Origin: Watersipora subatra
Lineage: Eukaryota; Bryozoa; Gymnolaemata; Cheilostomatida; Watersiporidae
Assembly (NCBI RefSeq): GCF_963576615.1
Contig: NC_088717.1
Coordinates: forward strand, 13,584,108 to 13,648,107
DNA: 64,000 nt
Reading direction: 5' to 3'
Shown: positions 45,201-60,200 of the stretch, one piece after another
Layout: every line of letters begins with the position of its first letter
Position numbering within the stretch: position 1 is the first letter of the stretch
Translations under genes and position numbers: made by a program
The notes under the pieces: model-generated
Databases searched by the model: none
The model's input: only the letters and a program-made list of their open reading frames with translations
Told to the model about the DNA's origin: nothing

Positions 45201-48200
45201 TATCGAAATTAAATACATCAGCGAAGCGCACGAGGGTACTTTTTCTGACCAAACAGAGAGCATGTTGAGGCAATTCCTACTCGAGAATGTCCGTGTGAAC
45301 ACTTTTAGTTTCACAATTTCTACCGATTGTCCTTTAAAATAACCGGAAATTGAATATTGAAATTGTTCAGTTACAGTTGCACTGCAACGGAACATTTGAA
45401 ATCAAAAATACGCTATTGAAAATTACAAATGAAAAAAATGGATAATGCAGTTTGAAATGGCTTTTTAAAAAATTTCAAAAGAAGAACAAACGCAGAAGGT
45501 AATATTAATTCATAATAAAATATACATATTTAGATTTAATCGTGATAAGGATACCACAGATGAGCTAAATCAGATAAGAATGGTTTAGCCTTGTGGTTAG
45601 GTGTGTGTGTTTGCATACATGTAATTGCAATTGTCGTGAGTTCATTTCCTGTACGGTGAGAAAATCTCATTGCTGGATTTTAATCGCTATAACTGGACAT
45701 ATTGATGGCAGAAAACAAATGACAAAGATTGAGATTTATATACTGTAGGTTTGGGAGACCTGTATAGATTTATTTTTTCAACATTTAAATTCAAAAAAAT
45801 ATTTTGGTTCATATAATTTCAGATATTACATTTTTATTAATGCTATGCCTAATTACGGTACTTGCAGCAATAATTGAAGAATTATACCAGGTTTTTGGCT
45901 TTTAAAATGAATTACAGTACATTTTTAAGAGAATACATGTAGGCCCTATTTGCTCCAACAGTTTTAGCACAGAAAACAGAGCTTGAATTAACTTCCTATG
46001 TATAGGTTTGACTGTGCATGGATAGATAGGATACAAAGCCAGTGTACTTTATATGAAGTAAATTGCATAGAATTAGTGTTTGTGCATAATGAACATAACA
46101 TCATCTGTATAACAAATTATAGTCATAATGATATTAGAAATTAACTTCATGGTTTATTAACTCAGGAAATCGCTCTGGTTGCTGTTGTCCATTTGATGAA
46201 GATCTGCCTGAAGTACTTTGGTGGATCGTGTCTCTCATTCAAGGTGGGTACGGCACAAAACTGATGTGCAACTTTAAATGAGCAGTAAGGATAAATAGAA
46301 TGTTGGTATCGGCATAATTAGTGTGTCTTGTCTATCAAAATCTGTTTTCTTCAAATAGCGCCTCATAGTTGATCTTCTTGTTTTGATCTAACCTATTATC
46401 AATATCTTCATGGTTCATATCATATTTGTTTTTTCGATCTGCTTTTAGATTAAGCCATTAATTTCTATTTCACCATGTGTTGTTCGCAGTGTTAAACTGT
46501 TCAAGTGACGAATCACTTTCTCTAACGATATAGCGTTTATTTCACTGCCATCAGTCAGCCACTGTTCATGATCAAAATTTAATCAATTTTTAACAAAAGG
46601 TCGATTGTGGTAAAATGTAAAATGGTAATATTTGTTAGTCGGTTAATGACACTTCACCAAATTTACCCTTTTAATCAATTCTATGGCATTGAATTATAAA
46701 TGTTAATAAATATTCAAGTAATAATGTAGAGTCTTGCCGATAATGTGTCATGGTTGGTAGCTTGGTTGCTTGCACACAGAAATAGAGTCATTTTTATTAG
46801 CTTATCTTCTTAGCTTTATTGTTTACTACTGAATGCCTGGCGTTACATGGGTAATAAAAAAGTTTTTTGCATAAAAAGAAATTTTCTATTGGCTAAGTTT
46901 CTTTACCCAAACAATTGGAGTAATTTAAGCTAGTCTAAATCTTTTCTATAAGAGCCATGTCCATTCCTCTGAAGCCAGCTATGGAAAAAGATCTCTCACA
47001 CAATCATGATCTTCAAGCGTGCTAGCTAAAGCATGAAGCGTGCTATTTTAATCAATTGGCATTAAAGATTTTCAAGTGTAATAAGTATATGCACAGTTAT
47101 TCTATAGTGTTTCAAGTAGGCCATGTGCTGAAGTGGAGTGTGACATAATGGATAGTATGTCTGTCTACAGAACCGGAGTTTGTGAGTTCATTTACACTGT
47201 GGGAAATGGGTTTTTCATTCCTAGATTTTAATCGCTATAAATGGACACACAGATGACAGACAAACACTGAGATTTATATATAGATTGAAATATGATATTA
47301 GTGGAGATATATTGCTCTTTGTCTACCACATTTATTGTTTTGTAATGCTAGGCTACTTCACAATACATTCAGGTTGATCTTTCATGGCTGATGTTTTTTC
47401 TGTGAACAATGTTTTTGGCTTGATCAATGATTCGAACTTTATCGCAACAGTTGTTTTGATCCGATTTCCATCGATTTTTGTTGGAATAAGATGGGCGTAT
47501 GGCTATATTTTACAGATATTCTAATATACATTGTATTGATCCTTTGTTGATCAAGTTTGTGTCATGACACCAGCTCATATATTTGAAAAACCTTTGTGCA
47601 GCCTTTTTACATAACATGGAACTTGGATCCATAAAAAACCAAAGTGTATTTTTCTAAATGTCGATTGATAATAATGATGTTTCTTAATTTGTTTGCACCT
47701 TAAATTTTGGTCACCAAAGATCTTTTAACAAAGACGTTTAATGGGTGTAAAATTATAACTAATTAGTTGCTATGCGAATAGTAAATAAAACTACATTTCA
47801 TACATTATTTGTTATTCTCTGTTTTGAAAATGTTCTTTATTAAAAAAAATCAATTTATAGCCTCGCAGAAATCTAATTTATCATAATGCAAGTCAAAAGG
47901 TGTGCCAGTATTCAGGTTGAAAAACATATGTTACCATCGTTAAAACTTTATAAAACTATCTTGAACAAAATTTTTTGGCTTTCCTTACCATTTTAAAATA
48001 CAATTAAAATTCATTATAAATAATTTAGAACCCATTTAAGGATAGTTTACACCCAACCACACAGCGGTTGCAGATGACCAAGTTTGAAGTCTATAAACAA
48101 CCAATATTTAAATGGCTTCTAGTAATTAATGACCTTTGATAATCGCAACAATAGTTCCTAAAAATCAAGAATAATTGATTAGGTTCGCAGACCTTCACTC

Positions 48201-51200
48201 TATGGAAAGCTGTAACAGCAAAGGCATCTTTTACTTTTATAAAACTAACTATAGCCCTTACCCAGAATTCACTGTTCATTTTTTGTATTTCTAAGACTCG
48301 TATAAGTTTAGCTAAAAAACTCTGGTTTAAATTCAGAAGCGTGTGTGTGAAACTCGATCAAGTTCATCGATTAGTGTTTTTGGTTGTTTCCGGAAGAATA
48401 TTGGCATATTAAAGTTAATGTTGACTTGAAGTTGAAGTTAAGATAGTAGAACAACTTTTTGACTTATTATTCCAAAGTTTAGGAATGATTTGCAATGATT
48501 ACCGCAAGCGCAAATAAATCTTACTCTTTTCATAATATGCTGTTAACGACATTCAATTGAGTATCAAGTTAGCCGCGATTAGATCAGTATTACGTGTCTA
48601 GTGTTTAGTTCTCGTAGTCAGAGTGTTAGGAAGATGTTGGATATAAAAACAAGCAGCACAGCTGTTAGAGCACAAGTATGTCGACCAAGGAGTTCTTATT
48701 TACATAAAAATTCAAGTTTTGAGGTTTGTTCATGGTCATAAAAATCCTAGTACCCATGAAGGTAAGGAAACTTTGATGCTTTTCTTGCTGCCAGCCAACA
48801 TCCTAGGAGTATTTTTGGCCAATGGAGAAAGCAAAAAAGTTCTTTCAAAACAGTGAGGCTCTCGCAGTGAGCCCCCCACATGAAAAGCAGGTTTCTCGTT
48901 CTAGTACTTCACGCCAGCTGTCCTGATTTGCGGTCATATGAGAAGAGCAAGGCCTTCTATTGTCTGTGTGATTTGTCTTCCCTCTTTGGACTTGAGGCGT
49001 AATCAGATATCAAAATGCTGCTTTAAACGTATCACTTTGCTTGTTTCAGAACAAACTGGAGACGTATGTCATGAAGTTGGCTTTAGCTGAGACATTGAAC
49101 TCTGACTCCCTGTTGCTAAAGGTAGGAGGTCCAACATTTGTGAGTTCAGGGGTACTTGCAAACATTGGAGCTGCATTGCTGTTTGTGTTTGACATACAAA
49201 GCTGGCAGTCTTGATATGAAAATAGTTATAAGCCAATCCTTTTTTGACGGCTTCTTTCGTATACTTCAATTGGAGCAACAGAAACATAATAAATTTAGTA
49301 TGGTAAATATGCAGTGATTCCTTGTTTTTCGTGGCCTCATTGGATGACAAAGACAGGAGATTGGACATCGACATAACCTTGACAATAGTTCGACTAATAA
49401 AAAAGAGAGCAATCAGTTTTCAAGTCTTAAATTTACAGTAAGTAAAGTTCGCGGAACATGTAGTAGGAGACAAACATAATGTCAATCTCCTATTACATTA
49501 ATTCAACATGGCGTAAAAAATTATGTTAAGTTATTGCATTGTATTATGTTACAGATTCCATATAGCATAAAGCGTCAAACCGGGCAAGTTCTCAAATTCG
49601 TTGTAAAAACCGAGTTTCCACTAGTTAGGGTTAAAAGGATTGTTTTCTCTCTGGCTGCACTTGTGAGAGAAAACGATCTATCTGGGGTGTTTCTTAGATG
49701 TATTATATTATGTTATCTTACTTTAGACATGCATTACTTTTTTTTTGCAGCTTAGAATGCTGGGAAAAAATTAAAAAATCAATATAAGCTTGTTGTAGCT
49801 TATTTTGTTGTAAATGAGCTATCTACCTTCAGTATTAGTATGAGTCCAAATCTCCTTATATATGGATAGTTTTCACTTCAGTTGTGTTTGTCGTTAGGTG
49901 CAGAGGACTCTGGTTAGCTGGTGCTATAGTGTTATTCACCGTCTATGTGAGTGTCGATGCCGATAGGTGGGAGGTAGTCTAGTGATGGTCAGGTTACGGT
50001 TCTACAACAAGGCTAATCCAATGCTATAGTTCATGTAACGATGCCTCATATATACGCTACTGTACGTACACCTCCAACCAACCCTCTAAAGACTGGGTTG
50101 GGGTTAGATTAGCAGTCTAGACGTAAGATATTATGATACAATATACATTTTGATCGATCAACTATTAGTATACAATTAAATGATGTTGCTTCCTTAGTTG
50201 CTAGACATGGAATGAATATAACTATAAAGCTACTTCTATATAAATGGATAGACCGAATAGGAGTTGTGTTCCTACTATAGTGTTGCTATGGACTGAGTAA
50301 ATAATTCCCAACTCCACAATCAAATAGTAAGAATATTGTACACGTATGCAGCACGTAAGCAATGGTTGTTGATGCATACTTGTTTCCGTTAGTGGGAGAT
50401 AATATATGCTGTAGGAATGTATTGTAACTGCTAAGTTTCCTACCTATTAACTAATCTCTTGACATTTACGTTTGTGGGAACATTGCTAATATACAGCTAT
50501 TTCAAAAACATGATTTTTGGCTATAACAAGTTGACATTGACGCTGTGCTCTCCCCTTATGTAAAATTATAGCAATCGTAACTTCCTAAACCAAGTGAAAG
50601 TGATAAGAAAAAAAGTTGTCGATACAAACCAGTGATACCGCAGTTACTGTACAGTCATTAAATTAAAAAGTCAAGTTTAGTTTTTCATTTTGAATTGCCA
50701 AAGGGGTGAGTTGGGAAGGTCATGAAACGGATTAGACTATTTACATATTATACACTTTGTATGACGGAAATTTTTTTTCAAACAAGATTTATTACACTGT
50801 AGGAGTATCTACTGTACACTACTGCTGTGCTAGCTGTATTGCTACTGCTGTACTAGCTGGTAACACTATGAAATGCTACATGAAGGAATGGTGTATACAG
50901 AAATAATTATGGCTACCTGATCTACTTGCAATATATTCAATGTATTCGACTATAGAGTGACGTGGGGGGAAAGAAGGCAAACCTTAGCCATGATATTAAG
51001 TAGTCTGCTAGCCTTCACCACAGGATTTAAAAGCTTGTGGAACACCATTCCAGCTTGCACAGGCTGTAGAACAGCTTGGTCCGCTTTATTTCCTGGCAAT
51101 AATGTAACCCATATTAGTATGTCTCTCAGTTTCTTTGTCTAAGCAAGAAGTTTGCCCACACTAATTCAGGAAATACCGAAGCTACCTAAATCTAGCTTTT

Positions 51201-54200
51201 GGGCAAAGCTTCTTTATCCTGTTGGACGTACTGAGCCTCACCAGAGCCGTATAGTTTCACAGAGTCCTGCATCAAAAACCGGGAACAAAAACGCTTGTTT
51301 CTAAACAAACCCGACCGACATACTGATCTCTAATGGAATATTCTTACTTCGTTCTCAACATCTCACTTTTTTGCATTTACTGTACTTTTTTTACAAAATA
51401 GTTTTTGGAGTTTCTTGTAGGACTTCGTCTTCTTTCAAATGGTGTATAATACAGCAATAAATTTCAGAGCGGCTGCCAATGGGAGTAATTTTTGTTGGTT
51501 AGTGTTGCAGTCTCTCTATTATAACTTACATACCCTAGGACACTTATGTATTCGCCTCATCTAACTTTCGCGTTTTCGCGGAGTCATCCTCTCGCGAAAA
51601 TTTCATGAGCGAAACTAAGCTATCATAACGAGCGAGCGAAAACGCGGAATTCAATAGCTTTGTTCTTTGATAGTCCAAGAAACAAATGGCAGCAAGCGAT
51701 CAAATTGCATTATCGATCTCGGCCACACAATTCTACCTGCGGTTCACAATTACATACTAGTGCCAAATTGAAAAAATTTTCCTTACCAGTGAACCGAACC
51801 TGAGAAATCTAATTATGTTTGTTCCACTGCATTTATTTTCACATCACTATATTTTCACATCACTATATTTTCACACTCATCAAAGCTGCGAAATTAAGTT
51901 GAAGCGAAATTTTACTCTGTATGCTACTCACGAAACTAAATACTAGCAAAATATAAGTGTCCTAAGGTAAATAAAATAGTGGGCGTGGCTTGTTTGTTTG
52001 GAGCCGTGCAAGCTCCCATATACGTTTCCGTTAGTCGCGAAACTCTGTAAAGTTATATAGTTCTGTACTGTCAAAGTTGTATAGCTCTACAAAGTCTCGC
52101 AACCAAAACCGGAAACCGAAACGCCTGTTTCTGAACAAAACCTGATCTACATACTGAGCTCTAATGGAATATTCGTACCTTGCTCTCGATACATCACCTT
52201 TTGGCTCTCGATACCACTCTTTTTTGCATTTACTTTACGCTTTTACAAAAAAGTTATTCGCAGCTTTTTGTAAGAAATTCTGTTATCTTTCAAATGGTGT
52301 ATGATACAACAATCGTTTTTAAAACAACTGCTAATGGGAGTAATTTTTGTTGGTTAATGTTGTGGCCTCTCTATTATAACTTATAAAAAATAGTAGGCTC
52401 GGCCTATTTGTTTGGAAACGAGCAAGCTCCCATATACGCTCCCATTGATCGCGGGACTTTGTGAAACTATACGGCTCTGAGCCCCACCGGCTTCATATTT
52501 TCCTTCATCAAACCCATCTTCATTGAAAAATAAAACACGATTTATTTCATATTCAAAACATAGGTAAATGTTTTACTGGTGCGTGCAATAAACTGTGTAG
52601 TAACATCACTGTGTTCAAAGAACAAAATCAATACAGTGTATGAACTCACAAGAAATTACATACCTTATCATATGGACATGACCTTGCGAATCAGTGTAAC
52701 TTTTGCTGTTGCTTTCGAGAGTCTCCCAAAGTCCAAACTCCCTGAGACTGATTGGCTGTTAAACACTCAGGGCTTGATTTAACCAAGGTTAAGAACCTTT
52801 TAGGTTTTTAGGTTTCCATTCTTTTCCAAGCAGGCCTGATATTTTAGGAAAGACAAATACTCATCAAACAGTACTCCAATAAATAAACTTATTAATTTTA
52901 GACGTGTTTATCCGCATTGGCCTCCTTGCCTAACTGTGGAGGTCATGGGCCCACCGGAAACAAACATTCTGAGATGTGGTGCAACCAGCTTTGCAGGTTG
53001 CTGGAGGCTATAGAAGAGCTGATTGATTGTCTCTATGCAGTCTGTGGCAGAGTCAATAGAGGTATTCTTTGACTACCTCTATTAGTGGGGGCTATTCTTT
53101 GCAATTCTGCTTTGTTTGAAACTTCCAAATATTACCATGGTTATTCGAGATTGTCAATTGTAAGAAGTTGCTATGGCCATCAGTTTTGTGTAGTGTATGC
53201 TAATCTTCCATCGATGAAATTTGTTTCCAAGTAGGGACAACTCTTCAAAACCGTATAATACCTCTGTTCTCCCAATGTGACAAACATTTGCCTTAACCTC
53301 AAAAAAAGACATGTAGAGCTTCTCGTGACTCATCATAAAATATTATTTTTTTAATATTGTTAACTAAAAAGAATATTAGATTTAGTCACTGGCAGAATTC
53401 CTTGGATTTTTGGGCAATTGCTTCTGAAAAATAAAAATGTGTCTAATTTAATATTACCTCAATGTTCTTTTATATATTTTTGTAATTTACCAATTTATCG
53501 TAATTCATAGTACAGCTCACAAATAATTTCCTTGTGCTAATTTGTTTCTTATTGTATTTGTTTCATTTCTCTTGTGTATAATCCATGAAGGATTTTCTAT
53601 TACTATTCTCATTAAATGCATTCGCACTCCCAAAGCTTTAGCTGTAAATTTTTTTTGTGCTGGATTTATTTTTGCATAATGCTTTGAGTACCGTGTGTAT
53701 CGTTACAGATATTTGTTTTGTACGCACAGCCAAACATCGAAATGCTATGTTAATCCATTCTAATATGTGCTTCATATGTCGTATGTTAGAACAAATATTT
53801 TTATAAGAATACATTGTAGTTTGTTTAATCGGTTCCAGTTCTCACAACTGATAAGGAATGCATCAAACAATTATATACAGCATTACGACTAATGAATTAT
53901 ATGAAACTATAATCAGCTTCAGCTAAATAAATGAATAAATAAAATAGTAAATATATTTTAAATAAAATAATTTATTCTTAATTGAAATAATTAAAATTTT
54001 GATTAAAATATTAGTTGTAATAATAATTGATAATAAATAATCAGCTCTAAAACATTATAATTTCCCCTTTAGCTTAGAATCTTGTTAACACAAGGACAGG
54101 CTTGGTGATGGGTTGGTTTAGTAGCATAATTAGGGAGAAAACACGCATTATAGCTTGCTGGAATTTACACCATAGATAGTTGAACTTGACCTAATTTCTG

Positions 54201-57200
54201 TATTTTTTATATTTTTCAAACTTTCAATAGATTTTCATATTACATAAAAGCTGTAATTTCAAGATATGTTTGCATGTTAGAAATTACTTACATACTTTGT
54301 ATGCAGAGACAATTATTCAGCCTGTCAGAAAGTTTTAATGTAAGAGCGATCGGAAATCAAGATTTGACACTTATGCCTGGTTAGTTGTGTTATTTTATCA
54401 TGGATTGTATTTCCGGAAATACTGACAGGCGTTATTCTTTAGATGGGCCTAAGGCAGAGATTCCAGGACAACGGTTCCCAACCGTGTCAGGAGATACAAG
54501 TGTTTCAGGACTGACAAAGGCTGCCACATATCTCCGTGTGTACCTCCAGGCAGTACTAGCAATGATAGACACGCCTTTCTCATGGCGGGTCCGCGTGCCT
54601 ATCAAACACTTGCTTTCAACTATCTGTAACTTGTCATCCATTACACCTGATTCTGTCGTAAGTATTATTGGTCTTATTCAATGCTTTTGTCAACTTAACT
54701 CTTTCGCTACCAATGCATTTTATTGACATTATTGAATATTCGGTAAAACCTTTTACAGTCATACCTCAACACGTGAGCTTAATGTGTTCTGGGATTGAGC
54801 TTGTATGTCAATGTTCTCGCATCTCAATGCACTATTTTCTATATAAAATAACTAAATATAAATTAATCTGTTCCCATACTATAAAAAAACACTGAAAGCA
54901 TGATATTATGATGGAAAAATGTGTTTTTGATTGTTGTAATTCAGTACATACACTCACCAAGTAACAAATACTATTTAGTGGTTATGATTAGCATTAAAAT
55001 GTAACATTACTACGGATAGTATAATTGTATGGAGTTCTTACCTTCGAGACAGACGTAATGGCTAACAGCTGTGCGAGAGAGACTTGATAGAAACTTGTTT
55101 GGTACACCAGACTTGACATAACAGAAACTTTCATTTCTAACATAAATGAATAAACTTACTAAACACACGTTTAAAGCTAAGTTTTAATATTTTACAAAAC
55201 TTAACTTAAATTTTGCCATTGCCTTAATGTTTTATTAACCTGTTTCCGGCTTGACGCTTTCTCTCCTCCCTTTCACTACAACCTTTAGCCGTCTTTATTA
55301 AAACTTTTTCAAACTGATGTGACAAGAAAATCTGATCATTGTTTTCGAAAGTGGCCTCTTGCCTACTTGGCCATTTAATGGCTATCAAGACTGGTTCCTA
55401 TGCTGGTATCTCAAAGGTTTCTCGTATCTCAAGGCAGGAACTTGCTAAAATTCTGCTTGTATCTCAATTTTCTCGTATGTCGAGGTATGACTGTATTTGA
55501 AAGTGGAGCATAGAAGTTGTCATAATATTTGACTCTCATAGTCTATGAAAAAGATTTTGATACCAAATTAATCAGCATACAATCTTACATCAGCCAATGC
55601 CATGAAAAGGATCCACAATGTGTTGCAGAATGGGCCTGGACACTTTTGGCCTCTTTGCTACTACCGTGGGTAATAAGTTGGCTGTGTTTCGCGGCAGTTA
55701 TCAATATAATTATAGCTTATGGCATAATTGTTACTGCTGAATATAAATAATCACTGTAATTACTACTATTGCGTAATAGATAATCATCCTAGGTAGGTCC
55801 ACTGAGGTACAATTAGTTGAACCTCCATAGCTGTAATGGGTCTGACATGGCTAAATGAAAAAGATGCTGCGATAAAAATGAGGTTTTTGCAAAGCTCAAC
55901 TAGGCTAAGATAAGCTCAGCTTGGGTTGTAAACTTCTTTTCTATTGGCTCAACGCAAACAGATGATTGGTTCCTTTCATTTAAGTACAGATATGATAGGC
56001 TAATTAGTTAATCAACTACTCACTAATCAAAAACATTTGGTAAAAATGTACAAAAGCCGCATTACACAGCTCGTGGTATGAGATGAGTTAATACTATAGG
56101 TTCACGCTTACATATGAGTTAATACTATAGCTGCACACTTACATATGAGTTAATACAATAGCTGCACACTTACATATGAGTTAATACTATAGCTGCACAC
56201 TTACATATGAGTTAATACTATAGCTGCACACTTACATATGAGTTAATACTATAGCTGCACACTTACATATGAGTTAATACAATAGCTGCACACTTACATA
56301 TGAGTTAATACTATAGCTGCACACTTACATATGAGGTAATACTATAGCTGCACACTTACATATGAGTTAATACTATAGCTGCACACTTACATATGAGTTA
56401 ATACTATAGCTGCACACTTACATATGAGTTAATACTATAGCTGCACACTTACATATGAGTTAATACTATAGCTGCACACTTACATATGAGTTAATACTAT
56501 AGCTGCACACTTACATATGAGTTAATACTATAGCTGCACACTTACATATGAGGTAATACTATAGCTGCACATTTACATATGAGTTAATATTATAGCTGCA
56601 CACTTACATATGAGGTAATACTATAGCTGCACACTTACATATGAGTTAATACTATAGCTGCACACTTACATATGAGGTAATACTATAGCTGCACACTTAC
56701 ATATGAGTTCATACTATAGCTGCACACTTACATATGAGTTAATACTATAGCTGCACACTTACATATGCTCATGCAAACTTTTAAATGCAATGCTTATTTG
56801 TGAAGAAAGAATCGTTGCTCGTGGAAATTGAACCCAATTCTCTCACCTTCAAATCCTCTGATATCTATAGCTTTTTCAACTCACTTTTCTATATAGTGGC
56901 ACCCTGTTATTAGTCAACACAATTATATAAAATATGAGGCAACGTATTGACTAGGTGATTTTCCATAGAGCATGCTTATATTTAGAATATAATATGGATG
57001 AGGGATATGTATTACCATTTTCTCTTTTTTACAGATGTATAATAATACGTTGCTTGAGTATATCTCACTTTTTGCACTTGAATCATTTATTTGTTGCATT
57101 GTAAAACATATAATTATTTGCCAATATAAAGTTGTAAATATAAAACATTGGAATTTATTGTTTACTAAGAAGGACTTGGAGAAATATCATATATGCAGAG

Positions 57201-60200
57201 TGTTGAGAGTATGAATTTTTCTAAATTTTTGTTCTGGATTGATTTGACAGATCTTTAGGAAGAGAGCAACTAGACCGGACTTAGAAGTTGTGTTTTCTCA
57301 TCTTCCATCGCTCCACTGCATTGCAAATGACCTTCTTGTGGCTTTGGGAAATCTGTGAGTTTGCAACTTTCATTACATCTTATTTATGTCATGAGGCAAA
57401 GAGCAAGGGGAGAGGGGGAGAGAGAATGGTTCTATCAAACTTCAACTGGTTGGCCAATGAATTTGTTAATGCCATGATTCGGTATAGTTATGTATTTGCA
57501 ATAGTCCTGTTCACTATAGCCAGCTGTTGCTCTGTCTACTATAGCCATTCTATAGCCCTGTTAACTATAGCCACTCTATAACCCTGTTCACTATAGCCAT
57601 GCTAGAGCCCTGTCAACTATAGCCACTTTATAGCCCTGTTCACTATAGCCAGCTATTGCTCAGTCCACTATAGCCATGCTGTTGCATATTCATATAAGAT
57701 TTGATGTAACAGCAGTTCTCTATGTAATGCAATTGTCTCCTGACTTGGTAAAAAGGTGTAATATGGCCATGACAGATTGTAGTTTGTAGTTGTTTTCTCC
57801 TAGCCTTCAGTTATGACCTGATGCAGAGAGTATGACATGTATCCTATTAACATTGCTGCAATACTGGCTTAATGGTCATTAGCCTCTGATTATTGTTAGC
57901 ATTCTAACCTATTTTTACTATGATATGTCCATTAATGACAGATAAACTATTTCTGTCACATAAGCCACCATTACTGATGTTCCACAGACCATAATCATTA
58001 TCCACACCGTGTCATGTTTTGTTTGCAAGCCTAATGGGTTGATATATCTTCATTATATTTACTAATACTGTATTACTATCTGGCTGGTACTTTGGCTGCA
58101 ATAAGAAGGTTAATGTATTTGTACTCCAGGAAATGGTTGTAGTCAATCTAGCGTGTCAGAGCATCTATTGCATCAGCGTTGCATTTGATTAAACCAATTT
58201 AACTGCTAATATGTATTGAGCGGTATGATATATTTGTAATAGAAATATGTTTCTATGGAAAAGATTTCTAGTAGTTAGTTCTAGCATTTATATGTGCATA
58301 TCTAGTAATTTGTATAGTAAGAGAGTTGACGAGAATTGGATAAACACTTGTATTATTATTGCCCTTTAATATTCATGATCATTATTGTTATCTATATTAA
58401 TAAATCTTACTTTGTTATTATCTCTCTGTTAGTCTATCTGTAAATACTATGCGTTTCCTCATTTTTAGCTGATTTTATCCAAACCTCTCACTTATATGCT
58501 CCGTGCCTTCTGCAAGGTCGTAAAATATTTGTTCAAAAACTCTGTATGGTTCCTGAAAACCAGGTTCTTAAACACTCACCTGTGGACTACATGAATGAGA
58601 ATGAAAGAGATCCCAGACAACACCAGGCTTGCTGTTAGTATTGTGTTATACAGTGTGTTATACACAATACTAGCAGTTATGCACCCCGGGTTATGGCATC
58701 TCTGTCTCACAGTTTTTTGCCTAAAGTTGTAGAACACAAAATCTTTTTGTCTCGTTACAGCATATTTTTGCCAAATAATATCAACAAAAATGTCTCTCGA
58801 AATTCAAATTTGGCGGTCGGTACGCCGCATACGGGGATGCCGATATGCTACTTGCCAAAATCTGTCACACAACGCCTGAAAGAGATACGATGCTCTCTCT
58901 CTTTCTCTCTCTCTTTCAGTTCAGCATTTTCCGGTTTCGTAAAACGATTAATTAAAATGACAAAATTGAGGTTTACAATTCATTTTATAATAGATTCTAA
59001 AACTTAGCTTTAAGTGTGTGTTCAGTAAGCTAGGTCATTTAAGGTAAATTCAAAACTTTTTTAGTACATAGTTATGTTGCATTTTATTGCAAATCATAAC
59101 CACTAAAGGTGCTAAAGTTACTGCAGGTAACTATAGTTACTAAGGTTAATATACTATTTTATTAATAATTTTAATATGTACAGTACGTATGTAAAATTTT
59201 GATGTTTTTTACCAGGGGGTGTTTGCATTAGATAATTGCTATGGGTTTCTATACTCCACTATACGGCATGTCCACCTTCCGGTGCCAACACCGGAACGAA
59301 TTAATGTCGTATAGCGAGGTCTACTATATTATATTGCAACCGTTAATTGCATTTTCTGTTGTACATGATCTCATCTGCTCCTGCAGTTATTGTTTGATGA
59401 GAATACAGCTTGTATCTATATACGACCCTGCAGCTGGCTGACTTTGGTTCAGCTTGTCAAGAAATTTTCAAGTGCTATGATGATATTTGTCTATATTGTG
59501 GAATTGTCTCACCCTTTTTTGGCTAAAACTCTCGACTTGGCAGTTACATAACAATACCCTTAATGCAGAATTGATAGTGTAGAATTACCAAAGCATACAA
59601 ACCTGCCCTGAGCCATTTTCATAAAAAAATTCTGTAGCTGTGCTATCTTTTTGTATTCTACAAATGTGGGAGTTGTCTTTGTCTATCCACAACCACTGTC
59701 TTGTGTTCTACAGGTGTGGAAGTTGTCTTTACCCGTACACAACTACCATTTGTCAATTTGTAAGCTCGCAGTTACACTGGACACTGGATATGGGTACTTC
59801 AGATGGAGAGACAAACTACGCAATGTCCAGAGTAAATGCTCTGAATGCAGTACATAGCCTACTGTCCCAGCCAGGCCTGCCTTCGATTCTGGGTACTATT
59901 GCGGGCACTCTTGTTGAGCACGCTCTAACGGATATTTCTCCGTCTGGAACTTTTCAGGTCTGTAAGTCATTAGACTTGGTGTGAAAATAATGCAAATTGA
60001 TGTTTTTGTTCCCAAAGGTTGACAATGTGATATAATTGAAGTGCTTGTGGGATTTGAATGCGAGTTCTTTCGGTGAGTGCTTGGTGGGTATCAGATGTAT
60101 CACCAGCTTGATGTTTGGTGTAAAACTTAAAAACCTAAGAAAAAAACGAAATCCTCATATGTTCATGTATGCCATAACTAAATTTATGTTTATTTCTCTG

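Noticed and set aside
44976-45395. 139-codon minus-strand frame
   Set aside because: Lies inside the long SINE-like copy, with no domain or splice support.
54385-54442. Extending the PELP1 exon leftward to the frame's first Met
   Set aside because: The TTCTTTAG acceptor ending at 54442 gives the phase required by the previous exon; the leftward extension does not.
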